Of a stretch of DNA of 23,439 nt, positions 1-7,701 are shown piece after piece. Within the stretch, counting starts at the first letter, position 1. Each line of letters starts with the position of its first letter. The notes under the pieces were generated by a model. The model did not search any database, was not told the DNA's origin, and saw only the letters and a program-made list of their open reading frames with translations. Made by a program: the position numbers and the translations under genes. The stretch covers positions 1 to 23,439 of the forward strand of contig JBKPSV010000230.1 of assembly GCA_046735215.1 (NCBI GenBank). The letters run 5' to 3'. This DNA is from JAMXLO01 sp046735215 (GTDB lineage: Bacteria > Pseudomonadota > Alphaproteobacteria > Acetobacterales > Acetobacteraceae).

Positions 1-11
1 CCATAGTCCTG

Positions 12-44
12 TCCCCCTTGCGGTTCTTCCAGGAACAAGGGGGA
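12..44. other. Inverted repeat (hairpin) near the left edge, function unknown
   Basis: Arms TCCCCCTTG (12-20) and CAAGGGGGA (36-44) are perfect 9-bp reverse complements around a 15-nt loop, which itself holds TTCC/GGAA. Neither side has a run of T, so a standard intrinsic terminator is not supported. The rest of 1-208 holds no convincing gene. It could be the end of a neighbouring transcription unit outside the window or a dispersed repeat. What it does cannot be told from this sequence. Confidence 0.4.
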
Positions 45-208
45 GTGCAACGACCGTGCCATCGTGCATCACGGCAGACGCGGCCTCAGGGGCCCGACAA
101 ATGCAGTTTAATAAGGCAACGATTCCGCGCGTGACCAAAAACTAGGCGCTCTTGCCGAACGCCTCGGTCTGGGGTCGGATGCCGCCATACTGATTGGGAG
201 TTGCGTCC

Positions 209-508
209 ATGATCCACGTCGTTGCCATCATCACCGCCAAACCGGGCATGCGGGAAGCGATCCTGAAGGAGTTCCGGGCGAACGTGCCGGCAGTGCACGC
301 CGAGAACGGCTGCATCGAATACGGTCCGGCGGTCGACGCCGAAGGCTCGCCTGCCAAATATGGCGACGACACATTCCTGGTCATCGAGAAGTGGGAGAGC
401 CCGGAGGCATTGAAGGCGCATGCAGCCTCGCCGCACATGGCCGCCTACGGGGCGAAGACCCGCGAGATGGTAGCAAGCCGCGTCATCCACATCCTGTCGC
501 CGGCATAG
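209..508 (+). CDS. Antibiotic biosynthesis monooxygenase (ABM) domain protein, putative quinol monooxygenase
   Basis: This is a 99-residue single-domain protein of the dimeric alpha/beta ferredoxin-like ABM family (YgiN-like). The family contains cofactor-free quinone-forming monooxygenases as well as members of unknown activity. The visible hallmarks are the opening strand MIHVVAIITAKPG, a central FLVIEKWESPEAL strand-helix unit, and the KAHAASPHMAAY segment with its conserved histidines, which usually lines the active site. It fills the usual family length of about 95-105 residues and should be cytoplasmic. I chose the ATG at 209 because GGGAG at 196-200 lies 8 nt upstream; a TTG at 194 in the same frame overlaps that ribosome binding site. 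It ends 3 nt from the opposing isochorismatase-like gene, so the two are separate units. The family call is firm but the substrate is not. Confidence 0.85.
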   Translation: MIHVVAIITAKPGMREAILKEFRANVPAVHAENGCIEYGPAVDAEGSPAKYGDDTFLVIEKWESPEALKAHAASPHMAAYGAKTREMVASRVIHILSPA

Positions 509-511
509 CGC

Positions 512-1111
512 TCAGTCCCAGGCAGCGAGAATCTCCTCGCTGCCGGCCACCTCGATCTGCTGGCTGAACCTGTTATCGAACAGCGCCAGCAATGAGTCGT
601 GCGCCTCGTCTGAAACACTGCACAGCGCATCTGCCGCTACGACAACGCGGTAGCCGCGATCCACCGCATCGAGCACCGCCGCAAGAACGCACACATCGGT
701 TTCGCTTCCCGTGATCACCAGCGCGTCGGTGGGTCGCTCGCACAACAGATCGGGCAGTGCCTGCTCGGTGAATGGCGAGTAGTGCGATTTGTCGACCACC
801 GCCGCCGGCGGCACCAGGGCGCGCAAGGGCGGCACAAGATCGATCAGGGCCGGATCGATTCGTTCGCCGGTCATGTGGCGCCAGCGCTGGTAATAGCGCT
901 GCCAGGTTCCCTTCATCTGTTTTGGATGCGCCGGCGGTATGAACCGGGTGAAGACGGTGCGATCCGTCTTGGCTTGTGCGAGGCGCTGCACAGCAGGCAG
1001 CACACGCTGCATCCAGGGCACATGCCAATCGGTCCTCTCAGCGAACATTGTCTGCATATCGATGCAGAGATGCGCGGCAGTTTCTCCAAGTCGACCAAAT
1101 CGGATGCTCAT
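512..1111 (-). CDS. Isochorismatase-like cysteine hydrolase
   Basis: This 199-residue protein belongs to the isochorismatase-like (cysteine hydrolase) superfamily, whose members cleave amides or vinyl ethers (nicotinamidase, N-carbamoylsarcosine amidase, isochorismatase). The Asp-Lys-Cys catalytic triad is visible: Asp18 in LCIDMQTMF, Lys108 in VVDKSHYSPF and Cys141 in GSETDVCVLAAVLDAVDRG. The turn VITGSETDVCV is the typical nucleophile loop, and VVVAADALCSVSDEAHDSLL is the usual segment after it. I start at the internal ATG (1109-1111), which gives the family-typical opening MSIRFGRLGETAAHLCID. A GTG at 1150 would add 13 residues with no family resemblance and would run into the DnaA-like box. 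It is cytoplasmic and monocistronic, and points away from minC. The residues do not reveal the substrate; nicotinamidase is not supported, as its metal-binding histidines are not obvious. Confidence 0.85.
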   Translation of the reverse strand: MSIRFGRLGETAAHLCIDMQTMFAERTDWHVPWMQRVLPAVQRLAQAKTDRTVFTRFIPPAHPKQMKGTWQRYYQRWRHMTGERIDPALIDLVPPLRALVPPAAVVDKSHYSPFTEQALPDLLCERPTDALVITGSETDVCVLAAVLDAVDRGYRVVVAADALCSVSDEAHDSLLALFDNRFSQQIEVAGSEEILAAWD

Positions 1112-1142
1112 GCACGCCGGAACGCGAATCGGAACCCCTGAG

Positions 1143-1172
1143 TTTTCCACAGAAGATCATGAAATATCCACA
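1143..1172 (+). promoter_or_regulatory. Two DnaA-box-like sites in tandem upstream of minC
   Basis: TTTTCCACA (1143-1151) fits the relaxed DnaA-box pattern TTWTNCACA. ATATCCACA (1164-1172) differs from the strict box TTATCCACA at one base. Both have the same orientation, both are followed by G, and their starts are 21 bp apart, two helical turns, so both would face the same side of the DNA. They lie in the spacer between the divergent isochorismatase-like gene and minC. Binding is inferred from the match only. Confidence 0.4.
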
Positions 1173-1246
1173 GTTCTTTCTTCTTACAGCGTAATTTGCC
1201 GCGGTTCTGGTTGACCTCCGTGGCGCGCGCTTGTTACCCCGAACGA

Positions 1247-1942
1247 GTGCCAGCAGCCGATTCGCGTCCGTTCATCCGAGTCAGGGGTCGCTCCTTTATG
1301 GCGCTCGTGCTTGCGCCTGAGCCGCCAGTGGAAGACTGGGTTGATGCACTCGATGCGCAGATCAAGCGCTCGCCGTCTTTCTTCGATGGCCGACCCGTCG
1401 TGCTCGATCTGGGCGCACTGCCGATCGAGCAGCCCAACGTCGCTGGTCTGCTGCACACCTTGCACGACCGCGGCATCCGCATCATCGGGACCGAAGGTGC
1501 CCATCCGTCGTGGCAAGGTTTGGAGCACTGGGCACCGCTGCACGCCAACACCACGCGCCCTGCCCGGCCGATCGATGTGCCGGATGAGCCGCGGCAGATC
1601 AGCCCGAACGAACTCACATCGCTGGTTGTCGATCAGCCGGTACGTTCGGGCCAGTCGATCGTATTCGAAAAAGGCGACGTCAGCATCATCGGCTCCGTCG
1701 CCTCCGGCGCGGAAGTGATCGCCGGTGGCTCGATCCATATCTATGGCACGCTGCGCGGTCGTGCGATCGCCGGCCTGACCGGCAACCACCAGGCACGCAT
1801 CTTCTGTCGCAGGATGGAGGCAGAGCTGCTGGCGATCGACGGCGTATACCAGACCGCCGATGACATGAACGCCGCGCTGCGCGGCAAGCCTGTGCAGGCC
1901 TGGCTGGCCGGCGAGGCGATGATGTTGTCAATGCTCGACTGA
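1247..1942 (+). CDS. minC: Septum site-determining protein MinC
   Basis: MinC is the division inhibitor that, recruited to the membrane by MinD, disrupts FtsZ polymers away from midcell. With a GTG start at 1247 the protein has 231 residues, normal for the family. Residues 1-105 form the N-terminal FtsZ-antagonising domain, with the alphaproteobacterial opening IRVRGRSFMALVLAPEPP. A short linker rich in proline follows. Residues about 128-203 form the C-terminal beta-helix, with the RSGQ motif (133-136), GDVSIIGSVASGAEVIAGG and YGTLRGRAIAGLTGN, which dimerises and contacts MinD. No ATG precedes the conserved domain. TTG 1196 and GTG 1220 are also in frame but add unrelated residues; the start is the least certain point. 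It is first in the minCDE operon, 12 nt before minD. Confidence 0.93.
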   Translation: MPAADSRPFIRVRGRSFMALVLAPEPPVEDWVDALDAQIKRSPSFFDGRPVVLDLGALPIEQPNVAGLLHTLHDRGIRIIGTEGAHPSWQGLEHWAPLHANTTRPARPIDVPDEPRQISPNELTSLVVDQPVRSGQSIVFEKGDVSIIGSVASGAEVIAGGSIHIYGTLRGRAIAGLTGNHQARIFCRRMEAELLAIDGVYQTADDMNAALRGKPVQAWLAGEAMMLSMLD

Positions 1943-1954
1943 GGGGAGAGAGGG

Positions 1955-2773
1955 ATGGCCACGGTTGTCGTCGTGACATCGGGAAAGGGCGGCGTCGGCA
2001 AGACGACATCCACCGCCGCGCTTGGCGCCGCTCTGGCGCAACAGGACCAGAATGTGGTCGTGGTCGACTTTGACGTGGGTCTGCGCAACCTCGACCTGGT
2101 CATGGGCGCCGAACGTCGTGTGGTGTTCGATCTGATTAACGTCGTGCAGGGCGATGCCAAGCTGCCGCAGGCGCTGATCCGCGACAAACGGATCGACACG
2201 CTGTCGCTGCTGCCCGCCTCACAGACCCGGGACAAGGACGCGCTGACTGCCGAAGGCGTCACGCGGGTGATCGACGAGCTACGGGAGAGATTCGACTGGA
2301 TCATCTGCGACAGCCCCGCCGGAATCGAACGCGGTGCCACCCTGGCAATGCGCCATGCCGATACTGCGGTGGTGGTGACCAACCCGGAAGTATCCTCGGT
2401 GCGCGATTCGGATCGCATCATAGGCATGCTCGATGCGAAGACCGCACGCGCCGAAAAGGGCGAACGGATCGAGAAGCACCTGTTGCTGACACGCTATGAC
2501 GGGGCACGCGCCTCGCGCGGCGAGATGCTGAAGACCGAGGACGTGTTGGAGATCCTGTCCATCCCGCTACTCGGCATCATCCCCGAAAGCGAAGAGGTGC
2601 TGCGGGCCTCCAACCTGGGCGCCCCGGTGACGATCGGCACCCCGAGCAGCCCGGCGGCAAAGGCGTATTTCGACGCGGCGCGACGCTTGCGCGGCGAGAC
2701 GCTGGTAGTGAAGGTGCCCGCGCAGCGGCGCAGCTTCATGTCGCGACTGTTCGGCCGGAGGGCCGTTGCATGA
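1955..2773 (+). CDS. minD: Septum site-determining ATPase MinD
   Basis: MinD is the membrane-cycling ATPase that carries MinC and is released by MinE. The 272-residue protein has every hallmark: the deviant Walker A motif GKGGVGKTT (residues 10-18, signature Lys11 and Lys16), the switch I region DFDVGLRNLDLVMG with Asp38 and Asp40, and the switch II motif CDSPAGIE around Asp119. The C-terminus SFMSRLFGRR is the short amphipathic helix that inserts into the membrane when ATP is bound. The length matches the family. Translation starts at ATG 1955 after a purine-rich Shine-Dalgarno stretch (GGGGAGAGAGGG, 1943-1954), the strongest in the window. This fits MinD being needed in larger amounts than MinC. 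It overlaps minE by 4 nt. Confidence 0.97.
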   Translation: MATVVVVTSGKGGVGKTTSTAALGAALAQQDQNVVVVDFDVGLRNLDLVMGAERRVVFDLINVVQGDAKLPQALIRDKRIDTLSLLPASQTRDKDALTAEGVTRVIDELRERFDWIICDSPAGIERGATLAMRHADTAVVVTNPEVSSVRDSDRIIGMLDAKTARAEKGERIEKHLLLTRYDGARASRGEMLKTEDVLEILSIPLLGIIPESEEVLRASNLGAPVTIGTPSSPAAKAYFDAARRLRGETLVVKVPAQRRSFMSRLFGRRAVA

Positions 2774-3063
2774 ATCTGATCAGCATGTTCCGCCGGCGAG
2801 ATTCGGCGCCTGTCGCGCGGGAGCGGCTCCAGGTGCTGCTGGCGCATGAGCGGGCCTTCATCGGCAAATCCGATCTGCTCGCCGTGCTGCAGGAGGAGAT
2901 CATCGCGGTAATCGCCAAGCACGTCTCGATCGAGCGCGAGCGGGTGCAGATCAAACTTGATCGCGGTGATCCCATCTCCACCCTTGAGATCGACGTAGAG
3001 GTGCCGAGTGCCGCGGCTGCTGCAGCGTTGAGCGAGCAACGGCCGGCGATGGCGGGAACCTGA
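2770..3063 (+). CDS. minE: Cell division topological specificity factor MinE
   Basis: MinE stimulates MinD ATPase and drives the pole-to-pole oscillation that restricts division to midcell. The protein has 97 residues. The N-terminus MNLISMFRRR is the membrane-targeting segment. The conserved anti-MinCD helix follows (ARERLQVLLAHERA, residues about 17-30), and then the topological-specificity domain with LLAVLQEEIIAVIAKHV and the closing strand TLEIDVEVP. A low-complexity alanine-rich tail of about 20 residues extends past the conserved domain, which is common in alphaproteobacteria. The start overlaps the minD stop as ATGA, with GGAGG at 2757-2761 eight nt upstream, so translation is probably coupled to minD. 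It converges with treY, with 13 nt between the stop codons. Confidence 0.95.
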   Translation: MNLISMFRRRDSAPVARERLQVLLAHERAFIGKSDLLAVLQEEIIAVIAKHVSIERERVQIKLDRGDPISTLEIDVEVPSAAAAAALSEQRPAMAGT

Positions 3064-3078
3064 ACGGGGAGGCCCGTT
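3063..3078. terminator. Short hairpin between convergent minE and treY stops, possible bidirectional terminator
   Basis: AACGGG (3063-3068) and CCCGTT (3073-3078) form a perfect 6-bp GC-rich stem with a 4-nt loop, exactly between the two convergent operons and sharing bases with both stop codons. Neither side is followed by a T-run, so on its own it would be a weak terminator. The position is the main reason for listing it. Confidence 0.35.
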
Positions 3079-5623
3079 AACTCGCGAGTAAAGCGAGGGG
3101 AAACCGCTTCAGGACTGTCGCCAACGGCACAGTTTCGGCAAAAGTGGTATCAGCGTTGGTAAAGCAGTCGCGCAGACTGCGCCCGGCAAGCTCGCGCGGC
3201 ACGTGAAGGGCCGTGCCTTGCAGACTAGACGATGTTGCACCGTCATCGGTAGCCGCATCTGCATCCAGCAAAAGAGATGTCGGCAAGGCGCTGCAGAGCC
3301 GCGGAACCACCACGACGCATTGCACATCTCGGTGCGAACGCGTGAACGCAACAACATGGTCAGCCAGCGCGCCTGATACTTCAAGCGGCTGATACGATCC
3401 CCGCGCGAACAGCTCTGGCTGCGATCGCCGGTACGCGAGTGCTCGATGGATGACCGCCTGCTTGATCCTGCCATCCCGCCAGCTTGCTGCGAGTTCGACC
3501 GGTGATCGGTCGGCGTCAAGTGCTGCAATCCTTGATGGGAAATCGACCTCGCGGCGATTGTCTGGATCGACCAACGACAAGTCCCAGAACTCGGCACCCT
3601 GATAGAGATCCGGCACTCCTGGCACAGTCAGCTTCAGCAGAGCCTGCGCCAGCCCGTTCACCGCACCGGCTGGACCGATCCGGTCGGCGAACGCCCGCGC
3701 CTCGGCGGCGAACCTGGCATCCGACATGATCGTATAAAGAAATGATCGCGCCGCGTCCTCATATTCTAGATTTGGCGCCGTCCAGTCGGTCGCGAGCTTC
3801 GCCTCACGCAGCGCCTTGAGCTGCCAACCAGCCAGCCGCTCGGTGTACGGGCCAAGGTCGCTATCTTCGAACGGCCAGGCGCCGACGATCATCTGATACA
3901 GCATGGCCTCGTCGCCAGGTGCCGGCATCGGACCATTGCGCCGGTGCGCCGCGTTCATCGCGAACCAGCGATGTACCGCACGCTCCCATTCCCGAGGAAT
4001 TTCGCTCAGCACGGCGAGCCGAGCCCGCACCTCCTCTCCGCGCTTATGGTCGTGTGTCGCGGTTGCCAGCATTGCGTCAGGAAAGTGCCGAAGACGTTCC
4101 CGACAACCGGCATGAAATTCTGCCGGCGTTTCACTGAACCGGCGCACGTCGGCGCCGACCTCATTGCGCGACAGCAGAACGCCGTAGCGGTAGTAGGCGG
4201 TATCTTCGACCGCCTTGGCTGCGAGCGGTGCACTCAGCTGCTGAAAGCTGACCGCTACTTTTGGCGTGGACTCCACACCCAGCCAGCGCTCTAGCCTGGC
4301 CAACGTGCCGCGATCGGCAGGCACAGCATCGCGCATTGCTCCGCCGACCGCGGCGATAACCTCATCCGAGCGCCGCCCATAGCCATAGCTGCGATACACA
4401 GGGAAATGTGCCAGCAGTGCGATCAAGGCACGGCGAATGGAGGCGCGTGTGACGTCTCGCGACGCCAAATCAGCCAGTGCGAGATTGTGTATTGCTACGA
4501 CTGCGGCCTCGAGTTGCGCGGAGAACGAACGATCCAGCACATCGCGCCGCGCCATCGTCTCTTCCGCGTCGAAGTCACCCGCGCGGCCGCTGATCTCGGT
4601 CCAGAACCGTCGCAAGTCCGCCGAGCCCGAACCCGCATGCAGCAGCGCGCTGACCTGATCCATGAAGTCGTAGCCGCTGGTGCCGTCAACGTCCCAGTCA
4701 TCGGGCAGGCGTTCACCCGCCCCCAGGATCTTCTCCACCACCAGCCAAGCGCACCGCTCCGGTGCCAGCTCCTGCAGCCGCGCGCGCAACCGACGGCAAT
4801 AGCCAGGTGGGTCGGCAAGACCATCGACATGGTCGACCCGCAGGCCGTCGATCAATCCCTCCTGGTATAACCGGAACAGTGTGCCGTGCGTCGCCTCGAA
4901 GACTGTCGCATCCTCGATGCGCAGTCCCGCCAAGCCATTGATGTCGAAAAAGCGCCGCCAGTTGATCGCATCACCGGCCGTGCGCCACCATGCAAGCCGG
5001 TAATGCTGTCGCTCCAGCAATTCATGCAGTCGTACCCTGCCGGCTTCGGTCCTCGGATCGAATGCAGGCACCGGCGCCACAGCGATTCCGGCGTGATCCT
5101 CCGGTCGGATGGGGAATCTATTATCGTAGTATGCAATCAGCGGTTCATCACCATCCTGCACCAGCGTCAACGAGCCGCTGCGCAGCGTGTCACCGTATGG
5201 CTCGCCGAGAAACGGGGCCAGTACCTTTCCCCGCAGTTCCGGGTCGGCACAGTCCCAGTCGATATCGAAGAAACTGGCGTAACGGCTGTCCCGCCCGTGC
5301 CGCAATACGTCCGCCCACCACGGGTTCTCCATCCCGCCGGCCGCCATATGATTCGGCACGATATCGACGATCAGTCCAAGACCGGCGCCATGCAGCGCAG
5401 CGACGAGCTGCCGCAGCCCTTCCTCGCCGCCCAATTCTGGATTGACCTGCGTCGCGTCGGTCACATCGTAGCCATGCATCGAACCCCGTCGTGCCGCGAG
5501 GATCGGTGATGAGTAAAGATGGCTGACCCCCAGCTTTGCCAGGTAGGGCACCATCTTCGTCGCGTCCGCAAAGGTAAAATCGCAATGCAGTTGGAGACGC
5601 ATTGTCGCGCGTGGCGCCGTCAT
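3077..5623 (-). CDS. treY: Malto-oligosyltrehalose synthase TreY (GH13)
   Basis: TreY is an intramolecular transglucosylase that converts the reducing-end alpha-1,4 bond of a maltodextrin into the alpha,alpha-1,1 bond of trehalose; TreZ then cuts the trehalose off. At 848 residues it falls in the usual proteobacterial size range. The opening MRLQLHCDFTFADATKMVPYLAKLGVSH and SSPILAARRGSMHGYDVTD are diagnostic of TreY. Catalytic residues by motif are Asp264 in GLRVDHVDGL, Glu297 in VVEKIL and Asp525 in ATATHDHKRGE. FDINGLAGLRIE (about 226-237) and VPDLYQGAEFWDLSLVDPDNRR near the C-terminus are further TreY signatures. It is the last gene of the seven-gene operon. Its ATG overlaps the malQ stop (ATGA), and a gene immediately preceded by malQ and treZ leaves little doubt about its role. 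No signal peptide; cytoplasmic. Confidence 0.96.
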   Translation of the reverse strand: MTAPRATMRLQLHCDFTFADATKMVPYLAKLGVSHLYSSPILAARRGSMHGYDVTDATQVNPELGGEEGLRQLVAALHGAGLGLIVDIVPNHMAAGGMENPWWADVLRHGRDSRYASFFDIDWDCADPELRGKVLAPFLGEPYGDTLRSGSLTLVQDGDEPLIAYYDNRFPIRPEDHAGIAVAPVPAFDPRTEAGRVRLHELLERQHYRLAWWRTAGDAINWRRFFDINGLAGLRIEDATVFEATHGTLFRLYQEGLIDGLRVDHVDGLADPPGYCRRLRARLQELAPERCAWLVVEKILGAGERLPDDWDVDGTSGYDFMDQVSALLHAGSGSADLRRFWTEISGRAGDFDAEETMARRDVLDRSFSAQLEAAVVAIHNLALADLASRDVTRASIRRALIALLAHFPVYRSYGYGRRSDEVIAAVGGAMRDAVPADRGTLARLERWLGVESTPKVAVSFQQLSAPLAAKAVEDTAYYRYGVLLSRNEVGADVRRFSETPAEFHAGCRERLRHFPDAMLATATHDHKRGEEVRARLAVLSEIPREWERAVHRWFAMNAAHRRNGPMPAPGDEAMLYQMIVGAWPFEDSDLGPYTERLAGWQLKALREAKLATDWTAPNLEYEDAARSFLYTIMSDARFAAEARAFADRIGPAGAVNGLAQALLKLTVPGVPDLYQGAEFWDLSLVDPDNRREVDFPSRIAALDADRSPVELAASWRDGRIKQAVIHRALAYRRSQPELFARGSYQPLEVSGALADHVVAFTRSHRDVQCVVVVPRLCSALPTSLLLDADAATDDGATSSSLQGTALHVPRELAGRSLRDCFTNADTTFAETVPLATVLKRFPLALLAS

Positions 5624-7701
5624 AGCCTTGGCCGTTCTGCGGCAAGCTCCTCAATGCGCCGCGCGACGTCGGGCTGATCGAGCAGCACGTCGGCATGCGA
5701 GTCGAGCCGTCGGCGCCAGTTAGGATGTTCGTCCACCGTGCCGGGCAGATTCGGCTGCTCTTCAAGACCTAGCAGATCTTCGATCGGCGGCAGGCACAAT
5801 GGCGACGGGCTGGCAGCGACGAAACGCAGCGCTGCATCGACCACCGGTTGCGTTCTCTGCAATGGCGGCGCATCGCCTTCGGCGAAGCCGGTGGTGACGA
5901 ATGCCCGCCACAACGCGTTGCGGTCACCACTGCGTTCTTCCCGCAGATCCGCTTCGCTCTGTCCGGCACCGAGACGGCCGCACGCCGCGCGCGTCGCGAT
6001 ATCGGTTCCATTCCACCAGCCGGCCACCGTCGGCAGGTCGTGGGTGCCGGTCATCGCCACAGCGGTCTGGCTCCACGTGCGAGGCGAGGCGAAGCCTTGC
6101 CCATTTCGCTCGAACCAAAGCACCCGCATGCCGTGCAGACCTGCTGTCTCCAGCATGGCCTGAAAACCGTCAGGCACGGTCCCAAGATCTTCCCCGACCA
6201 CGACTGCGCGCTGGCGCTGGGATTCGAGCGCCAGCAACCGCAGCAGGTCTGTTATCGGGTATGCGAGATATGCGCCGTCGGCCGGATCTGCGCCCTCTGG
6301 TATCAGCCACAGCCGCGTCAGTCCCATCGCGTGATCGATACGGACGCCACCCATATTCCGCAGGACCGCTCGGACAGTCGCTATGAACGCTGCAAAGCCG
6401 CCATCCACCATTGCTCGCGGGGAAAAGCCGGTAAGCCCCCAATCCTGCCCACGTGGGTTTAGCAGGTCGGGCGGCGCACCGACCGACATTCCTCCGAGGA
6501 TGTCGCCCTGCCTGCTCCAGGCGTGACTGCCGGTTGGATCCATCCCGACGGCGAGATCACCGATCAGTCCAATCCGCATTCCCGCTTCGATCGCTCGGTG
6601 CTGTGCTGCACGCAGCGAGCGATCGGCAACCCATTGCAAGAAGCAATGGAACATGACCTCCTGCTCGTGCGAAGCGGCGAAAACGGAGACCGCAGCACTG
6701 GCGGGATCGCGCAGATCGCTTGGCCACCTCCGCCAGTCACCCGCCCCATCAGCGCTCTGAGCGGCATGCAGCGTCTCGAACACCGCATGCTCTCGCAAGA
6801 GGCTGCCTCCATCGGCGCGGAAGCTGGCAAAGTCTAAGTGCAGTTGGCAATCATCATCCACCCCCTCCGGGAACGTTTCGAACAACATCCGGAGCAATCG
6901 GAGCTTCGCCTTGGCGGCGGTCGGCCAGTCAATAAGGCGCGCCGCCTCCAGCCTTTGGAATGTCTGCTCGATCCCTGCATTTTGCAGCATCTCGCCGACC
7001 CGCTGGCGGCCGAATACCAGTTCGGCCGAGGCATGCAGCGGGTTGAGGAACAGCCGGCTGGACGGTGAATAAGGTCCGAACCTGGCAGGATCGGCGCCGA
7101 ACAGCGCATGCAGCGGGCTCAATGCCAGGGCGTCGGCGCCCCGCGCGCCCGCGGCCGCAGCTAGGTCGGCAATACCGGCCGCATCTCCGATGCCGCCGTC
7201 TCCCGAGTGACGCAGCGCATAGACCTGGGCAGCCACACCCCATAACCGCGCATCGGGAACTGCGTCGTCGATCGTGTGGCAACGGCTCGGGGCTACCGCA
7301 ATGACCAGTTCCCTTCCGTCAAGCTGTAACCGGTGATAGCCGGCTTCGTTGATCGCAGGGACTCTCAGCCGCCCGCGCACGGGGGTCAGCGAGAGACTCC
7401 GAGTATCGCCGTTCTCCAATTTTAGCTGAGCGTTCTCAGCGCCGCTTGCGCCGACGTCGAGTCGGGTCGGGCGCCCCGCCGTCGCCGTAATCAGCGGCGG
7501 CAGCACCGGCACAGTCGACCGCCGCTGCAGCACCTTGCGACTGTACAGCAGATCGCTCCGAGTTGCGGTCGGCAGCCCAAGTGCGTCGAGGATCCGGCGC
7601 AGCACGTCGGGCGCCACGACTTTCGGACGCCCGGCAAAATCTCTCCACTCCACTGCGATCCCGGCACGGCGGGCGAGGTCCTTGAGCACCTCGTCATTCA
7701 T
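5620..7701 (-). CDS. malQ: 4-alpha-glucanotransferase MalQ (amylomaltase, GH77)
   Basis: MalQ moves alpha-1,4-glucan segments between chains (disproportionation), lengthening short maltodextrins and releasing glucose. The 693-residue protein is of the longer proteobacterial type. An N-terminal region of about 150 residues with helical and beta-sandwich character precedes the GH77 barrel. The barrel begins at RLWGVAAQVYALRHSGDGGIG (from about 152). The catalytic triad by motif is Asp456 in GGVRIDHAMGL, Glu504 in VVGEDLGTVP and Asp555 in MTGTHDLPTVAGWW. SVGAPPDLLNPRGQDWGLT (about 406-424) carries the 250s-loop region characteristic of GH77. It overlaps treZ by 4 nt upstream and treY by 4 nt downstream. 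In this setting it probably re-sizes the short stubs left by TreY/TreZ and GlgX into substrates long enough for another round. Confident call. Confidence 0.95.
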   Translation of the reverse strand: MNDEVLKDLARRAGIAVEWRDFAGRPKVVAPDVLRRILDALGLPTATRSDLLYSRKVLQRRSTVPVLPPLITATAGRPTRLDVGASGAENAQLKLENGDTRSLSLTPVRGRLRVPAINEAGYHRLQLDGRELVIAVAPSRCHTIDDAVPDARLWGVAAQVYALRHSGDGGIGDAAGIADLAAAAGARGADALALSPLHALFGADPARFGPYSPSSRLFLNPLHASAELVFGRQRVGEMLQNAGIEQTFQRLEAARLIDWPTAAKAKLRLLRMLFETFPEGVDDDCQLHLDFASFRADGGSLLREHAVFETLHAAQSADGAGDWRRWPSDLRDPASAAVSVFAASHEQEVMFHCFLQWVADRSLRAAQHRAIEAGMRIGLIGDLAVGMDPTGSHAWSRQGDILGGMSVGAPPDLLNPRGQDWGLTGFSPRAMVDGGFAAFIATVRAVLRNMGGVRIDHAMGLTRLWLIPEGADPADGAYLAYPITDLLRLLALESQRQRAVVVGEDLGTVPDGFQAMLETAGLHGMRVLWFERNGQGFASPRTWSQTAVAMTGTHDLPTVAGWWNGTDIATRAACGRLGAGQSEADLREERSGDRNALWRAFVTTGFAEGDAPPLQRTQPVVDAALRFVAASPSPLCLPPIEDLLGLEEQPNLPGTVDEHPNWRRRLDSHADVLLDQPDVARRIEELAAERPRL

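Noticed and set aside
1..69. Minus-strand ATG at 67-69 with an open frame to the left edge (23 codons)
   Set aside because: No ribosome binding site at a usual distance, too short to judge, and no recognisable protein wording; it also overlaps the inverted repeat.
1119..1144. GGAAC-N17-AGTT on the plus strand as a possible stress promoter for minCDE
   Set aside because: The -10 has the wrong first base, the -35 lies in the start region of the divergent hydrolase gene, and division genes are not expected in this regulon.
1211..1239. TTGACC with a 17-nt spacer to TTACCC as a housekeeping promoter for minC
   Set aside because: The -10 is a poor match and would place the transcription start at or beside the chosen GTG; not strong enough to list.
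4030..4065. HDHKRGE instead of the HDTKR form in TreY as a possible active-site defect
   Set aside because: The catalytic Asp525 is kept, and the change lies next to it, in a position I believe varies among proteobacterial TreY proteins.
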